From: Paramoeba atlantica
Lineage: Eukaryota > Discosea
Assembly: GCA_977017575.1 (NCBI GenBank)
Contig: CDRNVI010000054.1
Span: 434,001-498,000, forward strand
Direction of reading: 5' to 3'
Length of the DNA: 64,000 nt
Part shown: piece after piece, positions 1 to 9,358 of the stretch
How the letters are laid out: every line of letters starts with the position of its first letter
How positions within the stretch are numbered: the stretch's first letter is position 1
The notes under the pieces: model-generated
The model's database searches: none
What the model was told of the DNA's origin: nothing
What the model saw: the letters and a program-made list of their open reading frames with translations, nothing else
Program-made: the position numbers and the translations under genes

Positions 1-533
1 TCTCTCCTATATGCATAGTGAATTATTTGCTCGTACGGGGCGCTAGTCCCATATCAGTGCATCGCGCCAACAACCTATTTTTCCGAGATGAGAGTGAAGA
101 CTTGTTTGGTATTACTGAGATTGCTTGGAATGCTTTTGTTACCGCCGCTAATTATCACATAAGCCCCGTCAAGCACACGAACGAGCACGTGTGGTGGGAG
201 GACATCGGGCGGACAATGTTTCCGGAAGTGTATCGGGCAGCGAAACATTGGATTTCGCTTCCTTATGTAGTAACGCAATGCGATTCGTGGCTTTCAGTGT
301 TAAGTAACAAGTACAGTAGTCGACAAGCCAGTATTGGAACATGTACAGTCGCAAATCAAATGTTTTTACGAGGAAACATGTCATATTTACCTTATTTGGA
401 TAAGTCGATAAAACTTATTGAGCAGTGCAATACGCAAAAGGGAGAAACCAGTTGCTACTATACTGAAGATAACACGTGCACATCTGAGAGTTCGCATTCT
501 GAAATTGAAACCGATAATATTATTGATTCGTAA
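1..533 (+). CDS. hAT-type transposase, C-terminal fragment (5' end outside window)
   Basis: The reading frame is open to the left edge of the window, and no in-frame ATG precedes the conserved part, so this is the 3' end of a gene that begins outside. The translated segment WWEDIGRTMFPEVYRAAKHW, followed by DSWLSVLS, SSRQ and a MFLRGN-like element, follows the order of the hAT dimerisation region (WW, FP...A...L.IP, then ER.FS / R.sL / FLR.N), although the ER.FS core is replaced by DSWLSVLS. The tail is acidic and serine-rich, ending DNIIDS. A second copy with the same DSWLSVLS...SRQ...VAN block lies on the minus strand at 58467-58745, which shows this is a repeated family and not a unique gene. 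hAT transposases cut and paste DNA with 8-bp target duplications. Activity cannot be judged from a fragment. Confidence 0.6.
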   Translation, partial: SPICIVNYLLVRGASPISVHRANNLFFRDESEDLFGITEIAWNAFVTAANYHISPVKHTNEHVWWEDIGRTMFPEVYRAAKHWISLPYVVTQCDSWLSVLSNKYSSRQASIGTCTVANQMFLRGNMSYLPYLDKSIKLIEQCNTQKGETSCYYTEDNTCTSESSHSEIETDNIIDS

Positions 534-620
534 CTTTAAGTGATTCTACAATGCGTCGTATATTTCATTGTATGTTTTGAAAATTAAAATTTCAAGACAA
601 TATATTTCAAGATAAGATAG

Positions 621-657
621 GGCGGGGGGGAGGGTAGGCTTCCGGTGGGCCTAGGGG
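621..657 (+). repeat. LINE 3' tail (short, 5'-truncated copy)
   Basis: The run GTAGGCTTCCGGTGGGCCTA, flanked by G-runs, is identical to the sequence directly after the REL-endonuclease LINE end at about 22978-23007. Only the 3' terminus is present here. This is what a severely 5'-truncated retrotransposition event leaves. Confidence 0.6.
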
Positions 658-700
658 GTGTACACCAAAAAAAATATTCGTTATAATTGCATGTAATGTT

Positions 701-1114
701 TTGAATTTAAGCATTTTTATATCCTCAGATGCTAATTACGATAAAGTATACTTTTTTTCTCATTTTTCCGTCCGTTCTTCTCATTCGCATTGTTTTTCCC
801 ATTGTAAAAAATGGGAAATTATTTACATATTTTATAAACCTATACTACCCCTGAGTATACAGGGGGATAAGAGTAGGAAAACTACTCAAACGAAAAAAGA
901 TAAAGATATTGTTTCTGTAAAGCTGCCTTCTCCGAAAGCTCTCGGACTTACCAGGCACTGCCATCTCATTGACGGTACACGCGCCGACCAAAAACGTTGG
1001 TTCAAAAAACCAAAAGGTGGACAAAGAATATTTCATACTCTCTGTAAAGTGTGTAAGTGGCTAACTTACACGCGTGTAAGATCCCACTTACACGCTCATT
1101 GTGTAAGTGGCTAA
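701..1114 (+). pseudogene. Possible BED/C2H2-like zinc-finger ORF (transposase debris)
   Basis: An open frame of about 137 codons has no ATG at its start (it begins TTG), so it is not an intact gene. Near its end the translation reads TLCKVCKW...RSHLHAHC, a C-x2-C...H-x3-H arrangement preceded by an aromatic WF, as in BED fingers at the N terminus of hAT transposases. It follows a hAT C-terminal fragment in the same orientation, so it could be the start of another copy. No transposase core follows. It may instead be a chance ORF; the finger is the only support. Confidence 0.3.
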
Positions 1115-1118
1115 CTTA
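1051..1118. repeat. Short inverted/direct repeat of GTGTAAGTGGCTAACTTA
   Basis: GTGTAAGTGGCTAACTTA occurs at 1051-1068 and again at 1101-1118. The complement CCACTTACAC lies between them at about 1084-1093, so the segment can fold in alternative ways. It may be a terminal or subterminal repeat of a decayed transposon. Confidence 0.6.
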
Positions 1119-1760
1119 GCCCGGAAGGTATGTATTTGTTGTCATTCGCGTTTTCGGCTGTATAATCTGTTGATTGTGCTCCTGTCAAGATTTTTTATTT
1201 TCGCAACGTCTGGTATCGAACGTCCGGAGTCTATAGACTATAGAATTCATAGGTTATCTCACTTATGGACTTCCAACACACCGAAGTCTCGTCACCAGTC
1301 GCAATAGTAGTGTACGCACCGCGGTCGACATTCATATGAGCGCTCGTATCAAGAAATTTGCTTACTGACTCTTCGGCGTCGGTAGAAACAAGTTGTGTAC
1401 AACCGTTCACCCGGCGTCGGCACACATTTGAAAAATGACAAAAGCGTAGCCAAAACTTTTCTTTGCGGTACTCAGACACGCCCCGAAAATGAGCTGAGTT
1501 ACCAGAGAAAAACGAAAACACTATTGTCTTCGGAACTCCAGTGAGGACTTCCCGAAGAGTTGGCCTGCCACAAAATTTTAGCCTTCCAGAAAATCGGAAA
1601 AGCAGGAAAAAGCGCATAGGTTAGTTTCATCATCGCTTTGATCACAAAAATGCGACACAGCGTCTTCCGGTTCTAAAATTCGAATAGGCGCTCAATGGGT
1701 TATGCTCCTCGACATCATTTAAATTATGCGATGTAGGAAATTTTGATGTGGCATGTTAAA

Positions 1761-1816
1761 AAACGCGTAGGGCATCGTAACATTCCGAGGTGAATGTTAC
1801 GATGCCCTACGCGTTT
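1761..1816. repeat. Perfect 25-bp stem hairpin
   Basis: The 25-base arms at 1761-1785 and 1792-1816 are exact reverse complements around a 6-base loop (CGAGGT). The arms are mixed sequence, not AT-rich low complexity, so chance is very unlikely. No gene is recognisable in the surrounding 1.8 kb. Candidates are a foldback mini-element or a structured RNA. Confidence 0.85.
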
Positions 1817-1820
1817 ACCG

Positions 1821-1850
1821 TACCTAAACCACAGTAGTGTGGTTTAGGTA
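1821..1850. repeat. Second perfect hairpin, 13-bp stem
   Basis: TACCTAAACCACA at 1821-1833 and its exact complement at 1838-1850 enclose the loop GTAG. It starts 4 bases after the 25-bp hairpin, so the two form a tandem pair. Confidence 0.8.
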
Positions 1851-2898
1851 GGCGTTGGTACCATCGATTCGATGGCAGTGCCATGGAAGACGACGAGGAG
1901 GAGACCTTACTTTCCCATTTTTCCCCATTTCTTTTCCTTTTAACCCCCCCACATTGAGTTTGTGTCCAGCTGCCGGAGAAAGTTGCTTTCACAGAAACGG
2001 TACCTTTATCGTTTGAGTGGCTTTCCTACCGTATCTTCCATGTTTGGTATCACTGCGATACTTTCACCGTTTGGCCGCAGGGAAACAGCAACCTTACTGG
2101 TATTAAAAGTCTCAAAAGACCTTTTTTTATTCAGTAACATATGGAAAAATATATTGCAGAAGGAGATAGTTTTAGAATTACCGAGACGAATCGAGTAACA
2201 AAGAAATACTTCGTATTTAAAGAAATACTTCGTATCATCCTTAGGATGATCGCAGTCAAAATACAGTAAGTATCTCCACATGTAAGTAGAGTACTTCTTC
2301 TTAGAGTCTTGAAAAAAATCCAGAATTAAATTACCCAGAATGGTTTGCAGGTGTTAGGTGACTTATCTTCTCTACTTTTTGAAAAAGAGGCTAAATCATG
2401 GAAGTAACGTTATGAGTTTAAAGTACCTGCCTTTGCAGGATTTGAAAGCTATGTGATACAAGACGTAATAAGGTGTAACTGTGAATCTAAATGAGTGGAA
2501 TCACCGGACCAGGATATACTTTGCCGGCCTTTTTGTCTTGCGTTCCCAACGTGATATGGGGACTTGAAAGTGGGAGAGAGGAAAGGCAAAAAACCAGTAT
2601 CAAGACTTTTTTTGTATTTTGAACTTTTTTGGATATACGACTTTTAGTGCCTTTGTTCGCATTTATGCTTTTATTTTTCAAGAGCTGAAGCCCTTAGCAT
2701 ACTTTTTCATTAATCCGCTTCCTCCAGAAATCACTTTTGCACCATTTATTTTATCAATCTTTGTCACACACCCTCGAAGGAACTCCTGCAACATGGCCGG
2801 AACACTACTGTACTGCAGAAATTTAACTACTATCCCAACTTACAACATTTTAATTAGTATTTACTACGAGAAAATTAATTTCTCACATATTCTCTCCT
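1851..2898. other. Intergenic region upstream of the Hsp110 gene
   Basis: No supportable gene is visible. A short direct repeat AAAGAAATACTTCGTAT occurs at about 2199 and 2218. The last 250 bases are pyrimidine- and AT-rich and run up to the ATG of the chaperone gene, which is what a 5' leader would look like. The nearest upstream AG that could serve as a 3' splice site is at about 2867. Confidence 0.5.
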
Positions 2899-5637
2899 AT
2901 GTCGGCCTTTGGGATTGACTTCGGTAACGCACATTGTCGTGTCGCTGTCACACGTCGCGGTGGTGTGGATGTTCTACTCAACGAAATTTCCAAGCGTGAC
3001 AACGCCACCTATGTAAGCTTTAGCCCCACCGAACGTCACATCGGGGAGAAGGGTCTGGATCATGCCATTCGAAACGCGAAAAACACCATTCACAATTTAA
3101 AAAGGTTTATGGGCATGAAAGGGGACTCCCCCATGCTGGTCTGCGAGCGGCAAAGGGTGTTGTTCGAAATTGAATCCGTCGAAGATGTAAACGTTTCGTT
3201 CGCGGTCTCCTACCAAAATGAGAAACACAACTTCTCCCCGCCGCAAATTCTTGCCATGATGCTCACGCAGCTTCGTGAGATCGTGGAGAAGGATAGCGTG
3301 GAGAGTGCACAGGCGATTTCCGGCAACGTTGGCTCGATGTCCGCTACCCAGGCTTCCGATTGTGTCGTCAGCTGTCCGGCGTATTACACCATTCCTCAGC
3401 GCCGAGCGATTCTACAGTCCTGTACGATTGCCGGGCTGAACTGCATGGGGTTGCTCAATGAGACCACCGCCGCGGCGTTGGATTATGGTATTTTTAAATC
3501 AACGACGTTTCCAGAGGAAATGGTAACCCCGAAAGCCCCCGTGCAGTCAAAAGAGAATGGCGATGCATCGAAAAAGGAATCAGCTTCGGAATCTCCCGCT
3601 CCGTCCTTTCCCACATTAGGCCATCTTGTGTTTTTTGTCGATATTGGGCACAGCGCGACGACAATTTCTTTGGTCTCTTTTTGGCGCTCGAAAATGAAAG
3701 TGATTCATACGGTCTATGATGTGGATCTCGGTACGCGAGAGATTGACTACCTGTTGCGGGACCATTTCGTGCAGGAAATTCGGAACAAGTATAAGTTGGA
3801 TGTGCTGGAGAGTGCCAAGGCAAAGACTCGATTGCTACATGCATGTGAGAAGCTGAAGACCATGCTGTCCGCAAATAGTAGCGCTCCTCTCCACCTGGAG
3901 TGTTTACTGAACGATGTGGATGTAAGCTTCTCTGAGAACAAACGAGAACTGCTTGAGAATTTGATTGAAGACCCCTTTCTTCAAAAGTTTACCACGTTGT
4001 GTGAAAGAGCTTTTCAAGGATTAACCCGCTTGGTAGAATCTTTGGGAGGCGAGGGTCTGCCCTCATACAGTGTTGAGCTTCTAGGCGGTGGTTCACGTAT
4101 TCCAATTCTAAAATCGGTCTTGGAGAAGATCTTTAATATTGTTCCGAGCGCCACTCTCAATGCCACAGAATCCGTTGCGAAAGGATGTGCCATCTTTGCC
4201 GCCATGCAATCTCCGAAATATAAGGTGCGAAATTACGACATTCAGGAGTCACTTCCGTGGGGGATTCAGATCGGGTACTACAGTGCGGCCATCGGTACTC
4301 CTGCAACTCTTCCCCCAAATCTTCTCTCTTCCCGATTTCAAGATATTAACAAAGTTTTACTGCTGTTTAAACCTGGGGAAACCTACGCAAAGTCCCTCGA
4401 CCTAACCTTTGAACGTGATGACAGTTTTCGTCTCTGTTTCGCGTACGAGCCGCAGAGCGCAGAAGAGATTTCACATCGATTAGGTCCCCATGCGGGTTAT
4501 CTCGGCGAGGTGACCCTAGGGAAGCCCCCGATTGCGACCTTTCCTGAAAACGCCGAAAATATTTCTAGAACGAACGTCCGGGTTCGATTTCGGTACTCCC
4601 TGAAATATGGCACCCTTGAGGTAGACTCCGCGCACAGCTCTTCTAACTATGAGACGGAGGAAAAAATTATTCCCAAAGAAACAGTAAAAGAAAAAGAGAA
4701 CGAAAAGAAACCGGAGTCCACAAATTCAGAGACAGCGGAGGACTCCAAAACAGAAGAAATGGCAGCAAAACCTGAAGACGTACCTCCTCCTACGCGAAAG
4801 GTTCGTCGAGAGTCCAAGAAATTACCTCTGACGCTGGATGCTCACTACACGACTTCTCTAAGTCCCGAAGAAATGCTCAATGCTACCACCGGGGAGAAAC
4901 GAATGCATGCCAGTGATCAACTCGTACAAGAAACCATCGAAGCTCGAAATACCCTCGAAAGTTACTTTTATGAAGTCAAACACAAAATCGTGGAGCCTTC
5001 CGGGCTGTGGCACGCCTTCACCTCTCCAGAAAACATACAAAAATTTGAACAAGACTGCGCTACCAGTGCCTCCTGGCTGGAGTCTGAACAAGGTGAGGAA
5101 GCCAGTAAAGAGGAAATTCTTGCACGACTCACGCCTTTGCAGGAAATCGCGAATGCGGCTTGCTCACGCTACCGAAATGCCGAGGAGATTCCCTATCGCG
5201 TCAGTTGTTTTGAAAAAGAAATGGAAAGACTTGCGGCAGAGGTAAGAAAATTAAAGCCGGAGGCCGCAGGGGGGTGGCACACCGCAGAGGAGCTGGAAAA
5301 AGCTCATCAGAGTATTCAGGACGCGAATCAGTGGGTGGTGGAGACACGGGGGAAGTATGAGTCCAGTGCTCGTTATCTCACACCCTGCTTTACGCCTGAG
5401 ATGATGCAGAAGAAAGTGATTGAGGTGGAACAAGGTCTACGTCCGATCTTGAAAAAGGTCAAGCCACCTCCTCCGAAGCCAGAGACTCCGGAAACGAAGA
5501 AAGAGGCAGAGAAAACAAGCACAGAGAGCAAAGATGACATGCCGGAAGTGACGGAAGGGGAAGAAGAGACCTGTCAAGCTGAAGGAAACGTGTCCGAATG
5601 TGCGAAGACGACACCAAGTGCGATGGATATGGACTGA
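2899..5637 (+). CDS. Hsp110/SSE-type chaperone (Hsp70 superfamily)
   Basis: Translation gives 912 residues. Hsp110 proteins act as nucleotide-exchange factors for cytosolic Hsp70 and hold unfolded proteins. The N-terminal ATPase domain (about 1-400) shows phosphate-1 (GIDFGNAHCRVAV, residues 5-17), the connecting segment NETTAAALDYG, phosphate-2 (FFVDIGHSATT, about 246) and the adenosine motif LLGGGSRIP (about 393-401). A lysine/serine-rich insert at about 209-235 interrupts the ATPase domain. A beta-sandwich (about 405-570), a charged linker (about 590-650) and a long helical domain follow, and this extended C-terminal half separates Hsp110 from ordinary Hsp70. The last residues, AMDMD, resemble the conserved M-D-I-D tail of animal Hsp110s, not the EEVD of cytosolic Hsp70. 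The ATG at 2899 begins directly with the beta-strand of the ATPase domain, so the start is well supported. No intron is seen. Third-position composition is moderate, without the skew of neighbouring genes. Confidence 0.93.
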   Translation: MSAFGIDFGNAHCRVAVTRRGGVDVLLNEISKRDNATYVSFSPTERHIGEKGLDHAIRNAKNTIHNLKRFMGMKGDSPMLVCERQRVLFEIESVEDVNVSFAVSYQNEKHNFSPPQILAMMLTQLREIVEKDSVESAQAISGNVGSMSATQASDCVVSCPAYYTIPQRRAILQSCTIAGLNCMGLLNETTAAALDYGIFKSTTFPEEMVTPKAPVQSKENGDASKKESASESPAPSFPTLGHLVFFVDIGHSATTISLVSFWRSKMKVIHTVYDVDLGTREIDYLLRDHFVQEIRNKYKLDVLESAKAKTRLLHACEKLKTMLSANSSAPLHLECLLNDVDVSFSENKRELLENLIEDPFLQKFTTLCERAFQGLTRLVESLGGEGLPSYSVELLGGGSRIPILKSVLEKIFNIVPSATLNATESVAKGCAIFAAMQSPKYKVRNYDIQESLPWGIQIGYYSAAIGTPATLPPNLLSSRFQDINKVLLLFKPGETYAKSLDLTFERDDSFRLCFAYEPQSAEEISHRLGPHAGYLGEVTLGKPPIATFPENAENISRTNVRVRFRYSLKYGTLEVDSAHSSSNYETEEKIIPKETVKEKENEKKPESTNSETAEDSKTEEMAAKPEDVPPPTRKVRRESKKLPLTLDAHYTTSLSPEEMLNATTGEKRMHASDQLVQETIEARNTLESYFYEVKHKIVEPSGLWHAFTSPENIQKFEQDCATSASWLESEQGEEASKEEILARLTPLQEIANAACSRYRNAEEIPYRVSCFEKEMERLAAEVRKLKPEAAGGWHTAEELEKAHQSIQDANQWVVETRGKYESSARYLTPCFTPEMMQKKVIEVEQGLRPILKKVKPPPPKPETPETKKEAEKTSTESKDDMPEVTEGEEETCQAEGNVSECAKTTPSAMDMD

Positions 5638-6076
5638 TCAAGAGAGAATGACCAACTTTGATTTGCGTACTCATATTTCATTGCTGTTTTTCAGTGGGCG
5701 TACAATATAGAACATTGATCAACTCCAAATCACGTGAGATAATTTACGTAAGAAGTGAATTCTAATGATTGATGGGACTTATTGTTTACATTCTCTCAAA
5801 TCTACCACATGAACCATATTATTTTTATCACAGAAGTCGATCACATGCCTCGGATATTATGGAACAATTTTTCGGTTTGCTAGATTTCGAGTTAACAAGA
5901 AAACCGCATACAAAATGTAACCCCGTGCTTAGGATCTACACTACTAGTGAGATCCGCTTGATCTAGACAAACCATTTTTCATAGAAACGTAAACACACGA
6001 TTATCCCCTGCTTACCTATCCTTCCTATACCTCTTTTTACCCCATCCCTACAAATTACTCCCCTCTCCACCCCACC
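5638..6076. other. Intergenic region between Hsp110 and PP5 genes
   Basis: No gene is visible. The final 85 bases before the PP5 ATG are almost entirely C, T and A with no AG. The last AG is in TTTTTCATAG at about 5981-5990. This is compatible with a trans-splice acceptor followed by a C-rich 5' UTR. Confidence 0.4.
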
Positions 6077-7786
6077 ATGCCAAACCCAACGCCCCAAGAG
6101 CTCAACCCCCCCTCTACCCCACCCCAAACCGAAATTTCAACTCATCCACTCCCCAACCCTCCAAAAATGGATCTTCCCCCCTCTCCCCCACCCTCTTCTT
6201 CTTCTTCTTCTGCTGCTGCTTCCGAGGCCGCCCACACCGCCAAGGCCCTCGGCAACCAATGCTACCACTCCGGGCACTACCCCGAAGCCCTCACGCACTA
6301 CTCCCACGCGATCCAACTCGATCCCACCCACCTAAGCGCCTATCTCAACCGCGCCCTCATGCACTTAAAGCTGGAGTGTCCCGGGGCCGCGCTCTCCGAT
6401 GCGGAGGCCGCGCTGGCCTTAGATTACACTTCGGCCAAAGCGCACTACCGAAAAGGCTACGCCCATTACCTGCTGGGGCATTACAAGAGCGCGCTGCCGG
6501 CATTTGCCGCGGCGGTTCGTATAGAAACGCAAGAAGAAAATAAGAATAAGGATAATAAGAATAAGGATAACATTAATAAGAATAAGATGAATAAGAATAA
6601 GAATATGAATAGGAATAAAGAAGCCTCGCAGATGTATGACCTCTGCGAAAAGGAACTGGCCCGGGCCAACTTCCTTAAAGCGATTGCGCTCCCCGAGCGT
6701 GCCCGCCCCTATGAGGTGGTGCAGTGGCAGGGGATTGAAATCGGGGAAGGGACCACGGACTACACCGGTCCCCGATGGGAGCAGGACGAACCCATCCCCT
6801 CGAAAACGTTCCTCCACCAAATGATGGAGGGCTTCTCCCTGGGCCGGTTGCTCCACAAAAGGTACGCGATCCGGATTTTACTCGAGGCCCGGAAACTTTT
6901 CGCGGCCTGTGAAAACATTCACCGGGTGGATCGACCCGTAGGGGAACACATTACGGTCTGCGGGGACATCCACGGGCAGTACTTTGATTTAGCCAACCTT
7001 TTTACCCTCAACGGGTTCCCCGAGGGGGTCTCCAACCCCTACCTGTTTAACGGGGACCTGGTGGATCGCGGGAGCTACGGCGTGGAGTGTCTGCTCACGC
7101 TGTGCGCGGTGAAGCTCCACGACCCGGCCGCGGTGTTCCTTAGCCGCGGCAACCATGAGGGGCTCAACCTCAACAAGGTCTACGGGTTCGAGGGGGAGGC
7201 GAAGGCGAAATACGGGGAGGGGTTCTACGAACTCGCCCACGATGTGTTTCGCGCCCTCCCGCTGGGGCATGTGTTAGGCACGAAAGTGTTTATCACCCAC
7301 GGGGGGTTGTTCGCCCAGGATGGGGTCACGGTGGAGGGGTTGAACCAACTCAACCGCTGTCGGGATATCCCCGAGGAGGGGTTGATGTGTGAGATGCTGT
7401 GGAGTGACCCGCAGGAGGGGGAGGGGAGAGCGCCGAATAAACGGGGCGTCGGGGTGGCGTTTGGCCCGGATGTCACCGATAGCTTTTTAAAACACAACGG
7501 GTTCGATTTGTTGATTCGTTCCCATGAGGTGAAACCGGAGGGGTATGTGGTGGAGCACGGGGGGAAGTGTGTGACGGTGTTTAGCGCGCCGAATTATTGC
7601 GACCAACTGGGCAATAAAGGGGCGTTTATTCGCATGACGCGGAGTGAGAAGAGGAGGGGGGAGAAGACCGGGGCAGAGGAAGGGGAAGAAGAGGGAACGG
7701 AGTACTGGATTCCCGCGTTTACGAGCTTTACGCACGTACCGCATCCGGGGGTTAAAGCGATGCAATATTCTCCGTATATGATATAG
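6077..7786 (+). CDS. PP5-type serine/threonine phosphatase with N-terminal TPR domain
   Basis: The 569-residue protein has the PP5 (PPP5C/Ppt1) architecture. Three TPR units (about 52-150) would bind the Hsp90 C-terminal tail, and a PPP-family metallophosphatase core (about 240-560) follows. Metal and catalytic residues are in place: GDIHG (D297, H299), GDLVDRG (D327, R331), GNHE (N359, H360), the THGG histidine at 408 and RSHE (R481, H483). SAPNYCDQLGNKGA (about 503-516) is the usual lid. In human PP5 the TPR domain autoinhibits the enzyme until Hsp90 or lipid binds. The first 50 residues are Pro/Ser-rich and unlike other PP5 starts, so Met31 is an alternative start. Residues 154-181 are almost only Lys and Asn, encoded by AATAAG-type repeats (6536-6619) between TPR3 and the linker helix. 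A C-rich 5' half gives way to a G-rich 3' half. The Hsp110 gene next door suits a chaperone partner, but adjacency here need not mean shared function. Confidence 0.95.
   Translation: MPNPTPQELNPPSTPPQTEISTHPLPNPPKMDLPPSPPPSSSSSSAAASEAAHTAKALGNQCYHSGHYPEALTHYSHAIQLDPTHLSAYLNRALMHLKLECPGAALSDAEAALALDYTSAKAHYRKGYAHYLLGHYKSALPAFAAAVRIETQEENKNKDNKNKDNINKNKMNKNKNMNRNKEASQMYDLCEKELARANFLKAIALPERARPYEVVQWQGIEIGEGTTDYTGPRWEQDEPIPSKTFLHQMMEGFSLGRLLHKRYAIRILLEARKLFAACENIHRVDRPVGEHITVCGDIHGQYFDLANLFTLNGFPEGVSNPYLFNGDLVDRGSYGVECLLTLCAVKLHDPAAVFLSRGNHEGLNLNKVYGFEGEAKAKYGEGFYELAHDVFRALPLGHVLGTKVFITHGGLFAQDGVTVEGLNQLNRCRDIPEEGLMCEMLWSDPQEGEGRAPNKRGVGVAFGPDVTDSFLKHNGFDLLIRSHEVKPEGYVVEHGGKCVTVFSAPNYCDQLGNKGAFIRMTRSEKRRGEKTGAEEGEEEGTEYWIPAFTSFTHVPHPGVKAMQYSPYMI
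6536..6619 (+). repeat. AATAAG/AATAAGGAT microsatellite inside the PP5 coding region
   Basis: Imperfect hexanucleotide repeats (AATAAG with GGAT and ATG variants) encode an Asn/Lys tract. The tract keeps the reading frame and falls between two structured domains, where insertion is tolerated. Confidence 0.85.
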
Positions 7787-7892
7787 CGTAAGGGAGAAGC
7801 GCAGGGTTGGTGCGGTAACGATCAAACAAATATTATCGTCCGTACTACTGAACTGGAAACATTTTAGTAAATGGAAGAATGCAGAAACTGAA

Positions 7893-8642
7893 ATGATATT
7901 GAAACAATGTCGCAATAGTTTGCACCTTTATTATAATTACGATATACCTTTAGATTTGAGATATTCCTTTTATTGCTTCAGTATTCAGCTTATGATTGCG
8001 ATATTTCGGGGGATCAGCCACCAGGTTCTATCTCGTGATGGCGTATCTCAACTAAGTAAAGTACGGGGAGCGATTTTACCACAGGAATACACGCTGTCCC
8101 GATTTGTTAGTAATCTAACGGAGAAGGATGCGTCATGGAGTGATCGAATACCGGCATGCGATTGGAAACACGTCGAATGCGATTCCCATGGGCAGGTGGT
8201 TTCTTTGGAGTGGGAAAACCATACTTCCGATCTAACGGACGCTGACTACTTGTCCTTAGGAGGGCAACTCTTGTGGGAACATATCCCGCAGACTTTGGTT
8301 TCATTTCATGGCGCTTCGCAGTATTTCATGGGTCCAGTCGCACTTTCTCTATTGCCTCCTCTGCTTCGGACGTTTATCATTAGTTATAATGCATTCAACG
8401 GGGAATTGGACTTGACTCACTTACCCTGTAAAATTCAAGTGATTTGGTTGAATGGAAATCAATTTACGGGGAAAATTGATCTTACATCTCTTCCCGCATC
8501 AATACAAACAATGAACCTTTCCTATAATAAGCTGTGCGGAAACGTGGACCTGTCCAAACTCCCTGCAAACTTAATTCAGCTGGTTCTTTCGGGGAATTAC
8601 TTTGATGGTTCAGCATTCGTTCCGGAAAATGTTAAGCTCTGA
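7893..8642 (+). CDS. LRR-family protein (copy A)
   Basis: The 249-residue product belongs to the dispersed LRR family of this window. After a weak hydrophobic N terminus (about residues 24-40, possibly a signal sequence starting at Met34), it has the family cap: a LPQEYxLxRxVxN helix, a tryptophan, then ACDWKHVEC with Cys89 and Cys96. Five or so repeats of about 23 residues follow, of the form LPxxLxxLxLxxNxFxGxVDLTS. The usual last repeat is shortened and the family C-terminal cap (LPxG...TxI) is absent, so the protein ends in VPENVKL. The cap resembles the extracellular LRRNT of plant and kinetoplastid surface proteins, which bind proteins or glycans, but the ligand here is unknown. No membrane anchor is seen. 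It lies about 100 bases after the PP5 stop, on the same strand, and is AT-richer than PP5. A close pseudogene copy starts about 320 bp downstream. Confidence 0.8.
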   Translation: MILKQCRNSLHLYYNYDIPLDLRYSFYCFSIQLMIAIFRGISHQVLSRDGVSQLSKVRGAILPQEYTLSRFVSNLTEKDASWSDRIPACDWKHVECDSHGQVVSLEWENHTSDLTDADYLSLGGQLLWEHIPQTLVSFHGASQYFMGPVALSLLPPLLRTFIISYNAFNGELDLTHLPCKIQVIWLNGNQFTGKIDLTSLPASIQTMNLSYNKLCGNVDLSKLPANLIQLVLSGNYFDGSAFVPENVKL

Positions 8643-9358
8643 AGTTATGCCTAATTCCTTAGATGGTATTCCTCTAAAGTAAGAAATTAACAAAGCGTAC
8701 TTCATTTATTAGTAAACAAGAATTTATACATCATCCAGATCAGTAATTATGCATTTTTGAGCGTGAAAATCAACAAAAAAAAGGTATTTGGGATGGATCT
8801 GTCCGAGGATGATGTTTTTAACATTCTTCCTTCAATGTATTATGCACACAGTGTATAGGGCAAGGGGGAAAGTAGGTAGGGAGACAGCGGGCAACATACT
8901 CCTTTGGGCTATTCAAGCAGAAAACTAAGTGAATCAAGAGATTGAAAAAATATCCAAACGAATAATTGGAAACACGTCGAATGCGATTCCCATAGGCAAA
9001 TAGTTTCTTTAGAATGAAATACGAACATTCGATTCGACAATATTCGATTCGATAGGATACTCGATTCATCACGCCCTGACTATCTGTCCTTAGAAGGGTC
9101 ACTCTTGTGGGAACATATCCCCCAGACGCTGATTTCATTTCAAGCCTCTTCGCAGCGTTTGATAGGCCCAGTGGCACTTTCTCTATTACCACCTCTGCTT
9201 CGGAGGCTTATCATTAGTCTCAATGCGTTCAACGGGGAATTGGACTTGACTCACTTACCCTGTAAGTTGAAAGTGATTATGTTGAAGTGATTATGTTGAA
9301 TGGAAATCAATTTACGGGGGAAATTGATCTTACATCTCTTCACGCATCAATACAAATA

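Noticed and set aside
1231-1617. Minus-strand frame with a GDETSVCW segment resembling the mariner GDE motif
   Set aside because: Only one short motif agrees; no helix-turn-helix, no second catalytic motif and no TIRs were found. Kept out as chance or very old debris.
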